A stretch of DNA of 64,000 nt. Source: Dyella jiangningensis (GTDB lineage: Bacteria > Pseudomonadota > Gammaproteobacteria > Xanthomonadales > Rhodanobacteraceae). Positions 30,115-38,910 of this stretch are shown here, one piece after another; position 1 is the first letter of the stretch, and the number at the start of each line of letters is the position of its first letter. Where the stretch lies: positions 1,054,001-1,118,000 of the forward strand of contig NZ_NFZS01000004.1 in the NCBI RefSeq assembly GCF_003264855.1. The letters are read 5' to 3'. The notes under the pieces were generated by a model, which was given only the letters and a program-made list of their open reading frames with translations, made no database searches and was not told the origin of the DNA. The position numbers and the translations under genes are program-made.

Positions 30115-30942
30115 ATGTCAGCCATCGACCTGCTGTTGCATCTGGACCATCTTGACCTCAGCGTCGCCGCACCCCGGGCGGCCATAGCCCTGGCGCAGCG
30201 CCTGGGCGCCAGGCTCGACGCGCTCTACGTCGCCGACCTCCCCGCCACCGCCTTCAGCCTGCCCGAAGCAGTACCGGTGCAGCTCGAGGAAACCCAGCGC
30301 CGCGTGGCCGAGGCGCAGACGCACGATGCCGAATGGCAAGGCGTGCTCTCAGCCCGCGGCCTTGCAGGCACATGGCGGGTGACCCAGGGCGATACCGTGC
30401 AGACGGTCAGCCAGGCGGCCTCCGGCTACGACCTGCTGGTGATGGAACGCAGCCAGCAGCGCAGCGACGCCCCGGTGGGATTCGGTTCGGTCTCGCGCTG
30501 CGTGTTCGCCTGCGGACGACCCGTGCTGGTGGTGCCGGACGTGTCACCCGTGGCCGGCATCGGCAGCCGCGTGCTGGTGGCGTGGAACGGCAGCCGCGAA
30601 TCGGCGCTGGCGCTGGCCGCCGCCCTGCCCGTGCTGCAGCGGGCCGACGAGGTGCAGGTGCTCGACGGCAGCGAGATGAATGCCGACATGTTGCCGGTGC
30701 TGCCGCCGCCGGGCCTCGTCGACTGGCTGCAGCGGCATGGCATCCGGGCCACGGTGGAAACCTTCACCACGGGACCCAGCCACGCTGCCGGCCCCGCCGT
30801 GCTGGATGCGGCCCACGAGCGGGGCACCGACCTGATCGTGATGGGCGCCTGGAGCCGTTCGCGGCTGGCGCAGATGGTGCTGGGCGGCACCACCCGCCAC
30901 CTGTTCATGCACGGCGACGTGCCGATGCTGGTGGCGCACTGA
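30115..30942 (+). CDS. Universal stress protein (two Usp domains)
   Basis: The ATG at 30115 follows GGGAGG with good spacing. The 275 residues form two tandem Usp domains: the first to about 140 (IDLLLHLDHLDLSVAAPRAA, ending in SVSRCVFACGRPVLVVPD), the second with VLVAWNGSRESALALAAALP. The second domain carries the ATP-binding pattern VMGAWSRSRLAQMVLGGTTR. Such proteins bind ATP and help survive starvation or oxidative stress. It is a single-gene unit after the orphan terminator. Confidence 0.9.
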   Translation: MSAIDLLLHLDHLDLSVAAPRAAIALAQRLGARLDALYVADLPATAFSLPEAVPVQLEETQRRVAEAQTHDAEWQGVLSARGLAGTWRVTQGDTVQTVSQAASGYDLLVMERSQQRSDAPVGFGSVSRCVFACGRPVLVVPDVSPVAGIGSRVLVAWNGSRESALALAAALPVLQRADEVQVLDGSEMNADMLPVLPPPGLVDWLQRHGIRATVETFTTGPSHAAGPAVLDAAHERGTDLIVMGAWSRSRLAQMVLGGTTRHLFMHGDVPMLVAH

Positions 30943-31117
30943 AAATTCCTTTCCGCGGCTCCTGCGGGCACTCCGCACAGAATAGCCTTCCATACGGCTA
31001 CTTGTGCAAGCGTTTTCGATCGGCTTAGGCTGAAATCGCACCACCGCGATCCCCACCGCATCCCCATGCGGCGCGACCGGTGCGAACCATCCACATCGAA
31101 ACGTCAGGAGGTCGCCT

Positions 31118-31771
31118 ATGTCGTCCGCAAGCCTGGCCGTACCCCGTCATGCCCATCCCGACGCCGCGCGCATCGCGGCGTTGAGTGCCGCCATCGCCGT
31201 CAATCTCGTTGCGCTGCTGGCCGTCCTGCGGCCGATGGCGCCGCAACTGATGCAACAGATGCAGCACATCAGCGAGATGACCATCCATTGGATCCCCGCA
31301 CCACCCAAGGTTGAGCCCCCGCCGGACATCGAGCTCAAACCGGCGCCCAAGCCCATGCCCGTGCCGCGCACGCACGCCCAGCCCAAGCCTGTGTCGCCGC
31401 CGCCGACAATCACCGACGAGGGCAACACGGCAGCACCACCCGTGCCTCCGGCCGCCACGCCCGCCATCGAACCCAACGTCGGTACCGCGCCCGTCGAAGC
31501 CACCCTCGCCTATCGCGCCGTTCCACTGAAATATCCGCCCGCCGCACTGCGTGCGCATATGGAAGGCACGGTGATACTCAAGGTGCTGGTGGATGAGCAG
31601 GGCGTGCCGCAGGAAGTGACGGTCGAACAGAGCAGCGGTTACGCACTGCTCGACCGCAGCGCGCGCGATCAGGTGTTACGCGGTTGGCGCTTTCAGCCGG
31701 CAACCGTGAGTGGGCAGGCGGTGCGCGCATGGGCTCGGGTGCCGGTGAGTTTCAACGTCAATCAGCTATGA
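31118..31771 (+). CDS. TonB-family energy transducer
   Basis: The 217-residue protein follows CAGGAGG by six bases. It has one N-terminal membrane anchor (ALSAAIAVNLVALLAVLRPM), a proline-rich periplasmic linker (EPPPDIELKPAPKPMPVPR), and a C-terminal TonB domain starting AVPLKYPPAALRAHMEGTV with VKV-like strands VILKVLVDEQGVPQEVTVEQ. TonB moves proton-motive energy to outer-membrane receptors. No exbB or exbD lies beside it, so it is probably one of several TonB copies and may serve the receptor at 51809-54766. Confidence 0.9.
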   Translation: MSSASLAVPRHAHPDAARIAALSAAIAVNLVALLAVLRPMAPQLMQQMQHISEMTIHWIPAPPKVEPPPDIELKPAPKPMPVPRTHAQPKPVSPPPTITDEGNTAAPPVPPAATPAIEPNVGTAPVEATLAYRAVPLKYPPAALRAHMEGTVILKVLVDEQGVPQEVTVEQSSGYALLDRSARDQVLRGWRFQPATVSGQAVRAWARVPVSFNVNQL

Positions 31772-31868
31772 CCACACGCGTGGCGCGAGTGCCCCGCGTC
31801 ACGCGCATCGAAGGGGAAGGCCCGGCCTGCATCCAGTGTCAGACCGGGCCCTTCCACGGCAATCGAAA

Positions 31869-32162
31869 TCAATGCGCCACGTTGGCGGGTGCTGGCGTTG
31901 GCGTGCGATGGGACGAACGCGCGATCGCCCAGATCACCGCAACCAGCAGGATCACCGGCAGGCAGAACGGCAGCACGGCCAGCGCCACGATCGGCGCGAC
32001 GATCAACAGCGCCAATCCGCCAAACACCAGGCCAAGTACGGCGCCAACGAGATGGAACAGTCCGCCGACCAGTGCGAAGGTCAGCTTGAACACCGCGCCG
32101 ACCAACGCCACCGCGAGCCAGAGACCCACGAACAACATCAAGAGCACGCTCATCGTGATCAT
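31869..32162 (-). CDS. Small glycine-rich membrane protein, unknown
   Basis: The ATG at 32162 has GGAGGA five bases upstream, which decides the start. The product of 97 residues is mostly hydrophobic, with three or four segments (MITMSVLLMLFVGLWLAVAL, VLGLVFGGLALLIVAPIVAL, LPFCLPVILLVAVIWAIARS) and a short polar tail. No family is recognised. A frame opening at 32279 lacks ribosome binding support. It is convergent with tonB. Confidence 0.65.
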   Translation of the reverse strand: MITMSVLLMLFVGLWLAVALVGAVFKLTFALVGGLFHLVGAVLGLVFGGLALLIVAPIVALAVLPFCLPVILLVAVIWAIARSSHRTPTPAPANVAH

Positions 32163-32384
32163 GGCGATCCTCCTCCGGAACATCCGGTAGCCGTGGCGCC
32201 CGATCCTCATGCTGGCAACCAAGGCGCATTTCAAGGCCTGCTTGGCCATGATCGTGCGCTTTTGCCATCGCCCGCACATGTCGCGAAAGTCATGCCATCG
32301 ACGCGGCGTCCGGCGCTTTCAGGTTACGGGACTTTAACGATGTGCATGGTCCACTGCGCGCCGGTTCCCATCGAGTAGCCTCGC

Positions 32385-32963
32385 ATGGCCAGACACATGC
32401 AACACCTCAAGGCGCTGCGCGACATCGCGCTCGATTACGGTGTGGGCGAACATCCCGATCTCGCGTCGATGGCGCGGGATTTGAGCCGGGTCGTGTTCCA
32501 GCATAGGCAGGCCATCCATGATGGCCTGGGCGACCTGCGCACGCGCAACAAGGGTTTCGAGCGCTGGCTGCTGGCGCAGCGCGGCAAGCCGGACGTCAGC
32601 GTGCTGGTGATGGCGTGGCCGGCCAACTACACCACGCCCATCCACGACCATGGCGGACTCTGGGGCCTGGAACTCGCCCTGCACGGCGCGCTGGAAGTGG
32701 AATCGTGGGATCGCGGCGCGGATGGGAAAGCGCTGAGGCAGACCGGTCGCGACTGGCTGGGCCCTGGCGATGCCACCTGGTTCGACGTCGACGACAACCA
32801 TGCGCACCGGTGTCGCAATCTCTCGCGACAGGAAACAGCGTTGACGCTTCACGTCTATGGTGGCGATCTGGCACAGTACTTCACATACGAAGAAGCCGGA
32901 CAGCCCGGCCAATGGCTCGTGAAGCAGCAGCGCAGCGCCATCGCAGGCCAGCTGTACGCCTGA
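32385..32963 (+). CDS. Cysteine dioxygenase type I-family protein
   Basis: The 192-residue protein has a cupin core with TTPIHDHGGLWGLELALHGA, where HxH are two iron ligands, and a later HAHRCRNLS that supplies the third His. Bacterial members oxidise cysteine or other thiols such as mercaptopropionate to sulfinates. No Cys-Tyr crosslink partner can be judged here. It precedes an FAD/NAD(P)-binding gene by 37 bp on the same strand, so the two may form a sulfur redox unit. Confidence 0.85.
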   Translation: MARHMQHLKALRDIALDYGVGEHPDLASMARDLSRVVFQHRQAIHDGLGDLRTRNKGFERWLLAQRGKPDVSVLVMAWPANYTTPIHDHGGLWGLELALHGALEVESWDRGADGKALRQTGRDWLGPGDATWFDVDDNHAHRCRNLSRQETALTLHVYGGDLAQYFTYEEAGQPGQWLVKQQRSAIAGQLYA

Positions 32964-33000
32964 GCCGCACCAGACAATCACGCTTTTTCAAGGGAGTGGC

Positions 33001-34377
33001 ATGTATCGACGGGTCGCCATCATCGGCGGCGGCGCTGCAGCGGCAGCGCTGCTGAGCGAGTTGCTGGACCGCCAGCCGCCGCAGCCGTTGCACCTGGACT
33101 GGTATACCGGCGGTGGCACGCCGGCGCGCGGTGTCGCCTATGGCACGCGCTCGGACCGGCATCTGCTGAATGTGCGCGCCGCGTCCATGAGCATGTTCGT
33201 CGCCAGGCCGCAGGGTTTTCTCGAGTTCGCGCAGCGCGGTGACCACAGCATCTCCGGTACCGATTTCCTGCCGCGCCGCCTGTATGGCGATTACCTTGAG
33301 GCCGAGGTCAACCGCGCCCTTACGCGCGCGCGCGAAGCCGGGCACGACGTGCGCGTGCTGCCGTTCGCGGCGGACGCCGTGGTGCCCGAAAGCGATGGCG
33401 TCACCGTCATCCACGGTGAAGAAAACACGCACGTGGACGCTGCCGTGCTCGCGATCGGCTCGCTTCCGCCGCAACCGCTGGCCGGCGTCAGCGATGCAGC
33501 GCTCGAAAGCGGCTTGTACGTCACGGAGCCCTGGAGCTTCCTCGCGTCCGCCAAGCCCGATCCGCGCCCGCGCAAGGTCGTGCTGATCGGCCTTGGCCTC
33601 ACCGCGGTGGATGTCTTGCTGGAACTGTCGGCGTTGTGGCCCAACGCGACCTTCGAGGCGATCTCGCGACATGGGTTGCTGCCCGAACCCCACCTGGAAT
33701 CCGCCTCGGCACCGGCGGACGACAGCGGCGAGCTGATCGAAGCGATGCGGGACGCACCCGACATCCGCGCCTGGATCCGCCTGCTGCGCGAAGCCGTGGC
33801 ACAGAGCGCGGATTGGCGCACCGTGATCGACAGCCTGCGCCCACACACGCCTTCGCTATGGGCCTTGCTGCCACCGGCGGAACGTTCGCGATTCCTGCGT
33901 CATGCGCGCTGGGCATGGGAGCGCGTGCGTCATCGCATGGCGCCGCAGGTCATGTCGTCGCTGAAGCAGCTGGAACGTGAAGGCCGACTGCATCGCCGTC
34001 GCGGTCGCCTGCAGGCCGTCAACGTGGTGGACGGCAAACTGCATTTGGACGTCCGTTTGCCGCACGGCAAGGGCGTGCACACGATGGACGCGGACCTGGT
34101 GGTGCAGACCATCGGCCTCAACACCGACGTGCGTCGCACCCAGCATCCGCTGGTGCGACAGCTCGCCACCAACGGCCACATCACGCCCGATCCGCTCGGC
34201 CTGGGTTGCGCCGCAACCACGGAAGGCCGCCTGCAACACAACGGCCACACATGGCAGCACTTTTACGCCATCGGCACGCTGTTGCGCGGCACCTTGTGGG
34301 AATCCACCGCGATACCCGAGATTCGCCAGCAAGCCCGCAACCTCGCGGATCGCCTGCTGGCACCACAGGTCGCCTGA
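33001..34377 (+). CDS. FAD/NAD(P)-binding protein (HcbA-like/PF13454)
   Basis: The protein of 458 residues begins with a dinucleotide fold (RRVAIIGGGAAAAALLSELL). Other features are YGTRSDRHLLNVRAASMSMF, VVLIGLGLTAVDVLLELSAL (a second Rossmann fold), and the C-terminal IGLNTDVRRTQHPLVRQLAT, which fit the FAD-NAD(P)-binding family PF13454. Members act with siderophore or thiol enzymes, but no specific reaction can be read. It follows the cysteine-dioxygenase-like gene by 37 bp. AAAAALL in the glycine loop is slightly unusual. Confidence 0.85.
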   Translation: MYRRVAIIGGGAAAAALLSELLDRQPPQPLHLDWYTGGGTPARGVAYGTRSDRHLLNVRAASMSMFVARPQGFLEFAQRGDHSISGTDFLPRRLYGDYLEAEVNRALTRAREAGHDVRVLPFAADAVVPESDGVTVIHGEENTHVDAAVLAIGSLPPQPLAGVSDAALESGLYVTEPWSFLASAKPDPRPRKVVLIGLGLTAVDVLLELSALWPNATFEAISRHGLLPEPHLESASAPADDSGELIEAMRDAPDIRAWIRLLREAVAQSADWRTVIDSLRPHTPSLWALLPPAERSRFLRHARWAWERVRHRMAPQVMSSLKQLEREGRLHRRRGRLQAVNVVDGKLHLDVRLPHGKGVHTMDADLVVQTIGLNTDVRRTQHPLVRQLATNGHITPDPLGLGCAATTEGRLQHNGHTWQHFYAIGTLLRGTLWESTAIPEIRQQARNLADRLLAPQVA

Positions 34378-34435
34378 TCGATCGGCAGACACGACAAGGG
34401 GCGACGCGGCGGCGCCGCCCCTTCGCGTTCCGGTG

Positions 34436-35452
34436 CTATTCGAAACCAGCAAGCACCAGCTTGCCGATCGTGCTGCCGCTTTCCAGCCGCGCGTGGGCGC
34501 GACGCAGGTTGTCCGCGGTGATGGTGCCGAGGTTTTCACGCAGGGTGCTGCGGAGCACGCCTGCGTCGACGAGGTCGCTCGCTTCGTTGAGGATGCGATG
34601 CTGCGCCTGCATGTCTTCGGTGTGATGCAGCGAGCGCGTGTACATGAACTCCCAATGCAGCGACAGGCTCTTGGACTTCATCAGGCCGATGTCCAGCGGC
34701 GTCGACGGATCGTCGATGAGGCCCAGCTTGCCTTGCGGCTTGAGCAGTTCGACCAGCGCCGGAAAGTGCTGCTCGGTGTGCGTGAGGCTGAGCACATAGT
34801 CCACGCCCTGCGGCGCCACCGCCTTCACGGCAGCCGCCAGGTCGTGGCGATGATCGACCACGTGATGCGCGCCAAGCTTGGTGGCCCACGCGCGACTGTC
34901 GTCACGTGACGCCGTGGCGACCACGGTGACGTTGGTCAGTCGCCGCGCGAGCTGGATGGCCATCGAACCCACGCCGCCCGCACCACCGACGATGAGCACC
35001 ACGCCGCTGCGCGCCGCGCTTCCGCGCGGCACGCCCAACCGATCGAACAGCAGCTCCCACGCGGTAAGCGTGGTCAGCGGCATGGCGGCGGCCTGCGCGA
35101 AATCCAGCGTCGACGGCTTGCGACCCACGATGCGCTCATCGACCAGCTGCAATGCGGCGTTGCTGCCGGCACGGTCGATCGCGCCTGCGTAGTACACGGT
35201 ATCGCCCGGCTTGAACAAGGTGACATCGGCGCCTGTCGCGACCACCGTGCCCGCGGCATCCCAGCCAAGCACTTTATCGGCGCCTTGCGGATCCGCCCGT
35301 TTGCGTATCTTGGTATCCACCGGATTGACGGATACCGCCTCGACTTTCACCAACAGGTCGCGTCCTTGCGCGACGGGATCGGGCAGCTCGATATCCAGCA
35401 GGCTCTGCGGATCGCTGACGGGCAGGCTTTGGCGGTAGGCGACGGCTTTCAT
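34436..35452 (-). CDS. Zinc-type alcohol dehydrogenase/quinone reductase-family protein
   Basis: The 338-residue protein is a medium-chain dehydrogenase of the TIGR02817-like quinone reductase group. It has VEAVSVNPVDTKIRKRADPQ, GWDAAGTVVATGADVTLFKP, and the cofactor motif VLIVGGAGGVGSMAIQLARR. It lacks the catalytic zinc ligands of true alcohol dehydrogenases. Such proteins reduce quinones or enones with NADPH. It is the third gene of a LysR-linked unit MFS-PRISE-QOR, downstream of 35475, from which it is 22 bp away. Confidence 0.88.
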   Translation of the reverse strand: MKAVAYRQSLPVSDPQSLLDIELPDPVAQGRDLLVKVEAVSVNPVDTKIRKRADPQGADKVLGWDAAGTVVATGADVTLFKPGDTVYYAGAIDRAGSNAALQLVDERIVGRKPSTLDFAQAAAMPLTTLTAWELLFDRLGVPRGSAARSGVVLIVGGAGGVGSMAIQLARRLTNVTVVATASRDDSRAWATKLGAHHVVDHRHDLAAAVKAVAPQGVDYVLSLTHTEQHFPALVELLKPQGKLGLIDDPSTPLDIGLMKSKSLSLHWEFMYTRSLHHTEDMQAQHRILNEASDLVDAGVLRSTLRENLGTITADNLRRAHARLESGSTIGKLVLAGFE

Positions 35453-35474
35453 GGATGCTCCGGAAAATGGATCG

Positions 35475-36533
35475 TCAGGGAATGATTCTGCGCCGACGGA
35501 AGTCGTCGAAAAGTCGCGTGAACATCGCCTTCGTTTCGATGTGTTCGTGAAAACCGAAGCGCCGCGCCTTCGAACCGTCGCCGAACAGGTCGTAGTCCCA
35601 GGAAAACACGAAATCGGCGAAGCGCCAGGACGACACATCGGCGTAGGCATGTTCGGCCAGGCCATGCGCCCCGATCATCGTACGCCACAGCGGCTCCTTG
35701 TCCGCCATGACCGACTCCAGCGAGAGCGGCAACGGTGGCGCCACCTCCATGCCGAAGTACTCGGCAACCACGGGCCACATGTCGTTCCACCGGAACAGGT
35801 CGCCATTGGTGATGTTGAAGGCCTGGTTGGCGCACGAGGGTTCGGTCGCGGCCCACACGGTGGCGCGGGCAAGCAGGCCCGCATCCGTCATTTCCAGCAG
35901 GTGGTCGTAGGCGCCGGGCTTGCCGGGGAAGCGCAGCGGCAGCCCCAGCTCCTTGCTCATCGAGGCGTACACGGCAATCGCCAGTGCAAGATTCATCGGA
36001 TTGCCCAGCGCGAAACCGCCGACCACGGCGGGACGAATCGCCGACCAGCTCCACGTCGCGCCCCGTTGACGCTGCTCGAGGAAACGTTGCTGGTCGTGCA
36101 TGAACTCCGGCGGCATGAAGGCCGCATCGGTTTCGCGCGCCGGTGTCTTGAACGGTCCCAGATGACCGCCGTACACCTTGTAGCCTTGCATCAGGCTGAT
36201 GTGCTGCAAGCCTTTCGCCACCGGCTCGATCGCATCGACGACGTTGACCAGCATCGCCAGGTTCGGCGGCACCAGCTCGGCCCAGCTCGGGCGATCCTGA
36301 TAGGCGGCGTAGAACACGTGCGTCACCTGCGTGAGCGACGACAGCTTCTCTCGCGCATCGGCGGGATCCAGCAGATCCACCGCAACATGGCTGACGCGTT
36401 CCGACGATGCGCCGCCGCGACGGGAGAGACCGATCACCTGCCAGTCATCGAGCGATGCGAGATGATCGACCAGATTGCGGCCGATGACGCCCTGCGCACC
36501 GACCACCAGCGCCACCTTGCTTGGTGTCGTCAT
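35475..36533 (-). CDS. PRISE-family enone reductase (SDR)
   Basis: The 352-residue SDR-fold protein has an N-terminal VALVVGAQGVIGRNLVDHLA (NADPH loop) and YKVYGGHLGPFKTPARE (catalytic Tyr/Lys YKVYG pattern). MPPEFMHDQQRFLEQRQRG and SWSAIRPAVVGGFALGNPMN are also typical of PRISE, progesterone 5-beta-reductase/iridoid synthase-like enzymes. They reduce activated C=C bonds of enones. It lies between an MFS exporter and a quinone reductase in one transcript and faces a LysR regulator, so detoxification of reactive carbonyls is a fair inference. Confidence 0.88.
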   Translation of the reverse strand: MTTPSKVALVVGAQGVIGRNLVDHLASLDDWQVIGLSRRGGASSERVSHVAVDLLDPADAREKLSSLTQVTHVFYAAYQDRPSWAELVPPNLAMLVNVVDAIEPVAKGLQHISLMQGYKVYGGHLGPFKTPARETDAAFMPPEFMHDQQRFLEQRQRGATWSWSAIRPAVVGGFALGNPMNLALAIAVYASMSKELGLPLRFPGKPGAYDHLLEMTDAGLLARATVWAATEPSCANQAFNITNGDLFRWNDMWPVVAEYFGMEVAPPLPLSLESVMADKEPLWRTMIGAHGLAEHAYADVSSWRFADFVFSWDYDLFGDGSKARRFGFHEHIETKAMFTRLFDDFRRRRIIP

Positions 36534-36571
36534 GAAAAAAATCCTCGAATGGATAATGAAGAGGTCGGCGC

Positions 36572-37813
36572 TCAGGCACCAGCCGCGCTGGCCACCGCGC
36601 CACGGGATGCACCGCGACGCTCAAGCGCCGCGCTGGCCAGGGTGACCAGCAGGCCCAGCAACGTGACCACTGCACCGGCGATGCTCACCGACGACAGGCC
36701 GAGCTTGAGATCGATCATCGAGCCGCCGATGAAGGCGCCGATCGCATTGCCGAGATTGAACGCCGCGATGTTCAACGTGGACGCCAGATGCGGCCCTTCG
36801 CTCGCCTGCTGCACGACGCGCATCTGCAGCGGCGGCACGGTGGCGAAGGCGAACACGCCCCACACGAACACCGTGACGATGGCCGCGGCGGTGCTGTGCA
36901 TGGTCCATGCGAAGGCGAACATCACCAGCGCCAGCACCACCAGCACGCCGGCCAGCGACGGCATCAGTCGCCAGTCCGCGAGGCGGCCGCCCAGCATGTT
37001 GCCGATGGTGGTACCCACGCCGAACAGGATCAGCACCCAACCGGTGGCGCCCACGCTCACGTGCGATTGCTGCTGGAGGATCGGCGCGATGTAGGTGAAC
37101 ACGGTGAACACACCGCCGAAGCCGAGCACCGTCATCGCCAGTGCCAGCAGGACCTGCGGCTGGCGCAATACGCCAAGCTCGCGCCGCATGTCGGGCGACG
37201 GCATGCCCGGCAGCGCCGGCACCAGCCGCCACACGGCGATGGCCGCGACCACGCCCAGCACGGTCACCGCGCCGAAGGTGGACCGCCAGCCGGCCCACTG
37301 ACCAAGGAAGGTGCCGAACGGCACGCCCAGCACATTGGCAAGCGTGAGGCCGGTGAACATCAAGGCGATGGCGCGGGCTGCCTGGCCGCGGGGCACGATG
37401 TGCGAGGCGACCACGGCACCGATGCCGAAGAACGAGCCATGGCAGAACGCCGCCACCACGCGCGCCACCATCAGCACACCGTAGGTCGGCGCCACCGCGC
37501 ATAGCGCATTGCCGAGGATGAAGAGACCGAGCAGGAGCAGCAGTGCGTTGCGGCGCTCCATGCGCGCCGTGAGGGCCGCCAGCAGCGGGGCGCCGGCCGC
37601 CACGCCCAGCGCATAGCCGGAGACCAACAGGCCGGCAGAGGGGATGCTCACGTGCAGGTCGCCGGCCACCTCGGGCAGCAGGCCCATGATCACGAACTCG
37701 GTGGTGCCGATGGCGAAGGCCGCCACGGACAGGGCCAGCAGGGCCAGGCGCGATGCACCCTGGTCCGTCGCGTCGGCCTCACTCGCCCCGTCGGGAGAAG
37801 TGGGAAGGTTCAT
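36572..37813 (-). CDS. MFS transporter, DHA1-type exporter
   Basis: The 413-residue protein has twelve expected membrane segments; FVIMGLLPEVAGDLHVSIPS follows the first, with ASGYALGVAAGAPLLAALT-like sequence (SGYALGVAAGAPLLAALT) and MERRNALLLLLGLFILGNAL as motif A. TGWVLILFGVGTTIGNMLGG begins the second half. It resembles DHA1/AraJ-type drug or sugar exporters. It is first of the operon divergent from the LysR gene, about 100 bp from its start; its substrate is probably linked to the downstream reductases. Confidence 0.9.
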   Translation of the reverse strand: MNLPTSPDGASEADATDQGASRLALLALSVAAFAIGTTEFVIMGLLPEVAGDLHVSIPSAGLLVSGYALGVAAGAPLLAALTARMERRNALLLLLGLFILGNALCAVAPTYGVLMVARVVAAFCHGSFFGIGAVVASHIVPRGQAARAIALMFTGLTLANVLGVPFGTFLGQWAGWRSTFGAVTVLGVVAAIAVWRLVPALPGMPSPDMRRELGVLRQPQVLLALAMTVLGFGGVFTVFTYIAPILQQQSHVSVGATGWVLILFGVGTTIGNMLGGRLADWRLMPSLAGVLVVLALVMFAFAWTMHSTAAAIVTVFVWGVFAFATVPPLQMRVVQQASEGPHLASTLNIAAFNLGNAIGAFIGGSMIDLKLGLSSVSIAGAVVTLLGLLVTLASAALERRGASRGAVASAAGA

Positions 37814-37913
37814 GGGGGAATGCCTGGAAAAGGAACTGACCGCTACTGTGCGGCTTGTCCGGCTTGGCCGGAATTGAGCAAACTAGAGAGGCATCTTTTC
37901 CAAAAAGTTGAAG

Positions 37914-38843
37914 ATGGTCGATTTCGAAGACATGCGGCTGTTCGTCCGCGCCGTCACCGACGGCAGCCTCTCGGCCGCCGGGAGGGCGCTTGGGCTATCG
38001 CCGGCGGCCGCCAGCAAGCGCCTGAACCGGCTGGAGCAATCCCTGGGCGTCCGGCTCCTGCAGCGCAGCTCGCGGCGGCTGGCGCTCACCGAGGAGGGCA
38101 CCATCTACTTCGAGCGCGCCCAGGCGATCATTGCCGATGTGGACGACGCCAATTCGGCGGTGGGCCTGCGCCAGATCGAGGTGCGCGGCCAGCTGCACGT
38201 CTCCGCCTCGGTGGACATGGGCCGCCAGTATGTCGGCCCGATCGCGGCGGACTTCGCCGCCGGACATGCCGCCCTCACCCTGCGGCTGACCAACTCGGAC
38301 GCCGTGCTCGACCTGTTCGAACACGGCGTGGACGTGGCGGTGCGCGGCGGCACCATGACCGATTCGCGACTCGTGTCGCGACTGCTGACCAGCAATTTCC
38401 GCGTGCTGTGCGCCTCGCCGGCCTATCTCGCCCGCCGCGGACACCCGCGCACGATCGAAGACCTGCAGCAGCACGACTGCCTGATGCTGCACCGGCCCGG
38501 CCACGGCATCCTGCCCTGGATCGTGCAGACGGCGGAGGGGCCGCGCCCGCTTCGGATGGATGCCTCGATCACCTGCGACAACGGCGATCTGATGCGCGCC
38601 CTGGCGGTGGCCGGCCACGGACTGGCCTTCAAGTCGGCGTGGGACATCGCCGAGGATGTACGCGCCGGCCGCCTGGTGCCGCTGAAAGGTGACGTGATCC
38701 TGCCCGATGCGCACATCTACGCGATCTATCCCAGCCGCTGCTACCTGCCTGCACGCATCCGCCTGTTCGTGGATCATCTGCAGCACGCACTGCAGCAACG
38801 CGAACGCGACGTGCTCGATAGCGTACGCAACGCGATGACCTGA
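37914..38843 (+). CDS. LysR-family transcriptional regulator
   Basis: The 309-residue protein from ATG 37914 (in-frame TTG 37908 is less likely) has an N-terminal winged helix: DMRLFVRAVTDGSLSAAGRA, LGLSPAAASKRLNRLEQSLG and VRLLQRSSRRLALTEEG. The substrate-binding domain follows with QLHVSASVDMGRQYVGPIAA. Divergent arrangement to the MFS-PRISE-QOR operon, with 100 bp between starts, predicts control of that operon and of itself. The inducer is unknown but may be an electrophile exported or reduced by the operon. Confidence 0.9.
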   Translation: MVDFEDMRLFVRAVTDGSLSAAGRALGLSPAAASKRLNRLEQSLGVRLLQRSSRRLALTEEGTIYFERAQAIIADVDDANSAVGLRQIEVRGQLHVSASVDMGRQYVGPIAADFAAGHAALTLRLTNSDAVLDLFEHGVDVAVRGGTMTDSRLVSRLLTSNFRVLCASPAYLARRGHPRTIEDLQQHDCLMLHRPGHGILPWIVQTAEGPRPLRMDASITCDNGDLMRALAVAGHGLAFKSAWDIAEDVRAGRLVPLKGDVILPDAHIYAIYPSRCYLPARIRLFVDHLQHALQQRERDVLDSVRNAMT

Positions 38844-38910
38844 ACCGCCGCGAGGACAGCATGCCGGACCCGATTCGCACGCGCCTTTCCTCACGCCACG
38901 AGCGCTGCCC

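Noticed and set aside
32163-32279. Longer start of the membrane protein at 31869
   Set aside because: The extension is basic and unlike the rest, and the GGAGGA site lies at the ATG at 32162.
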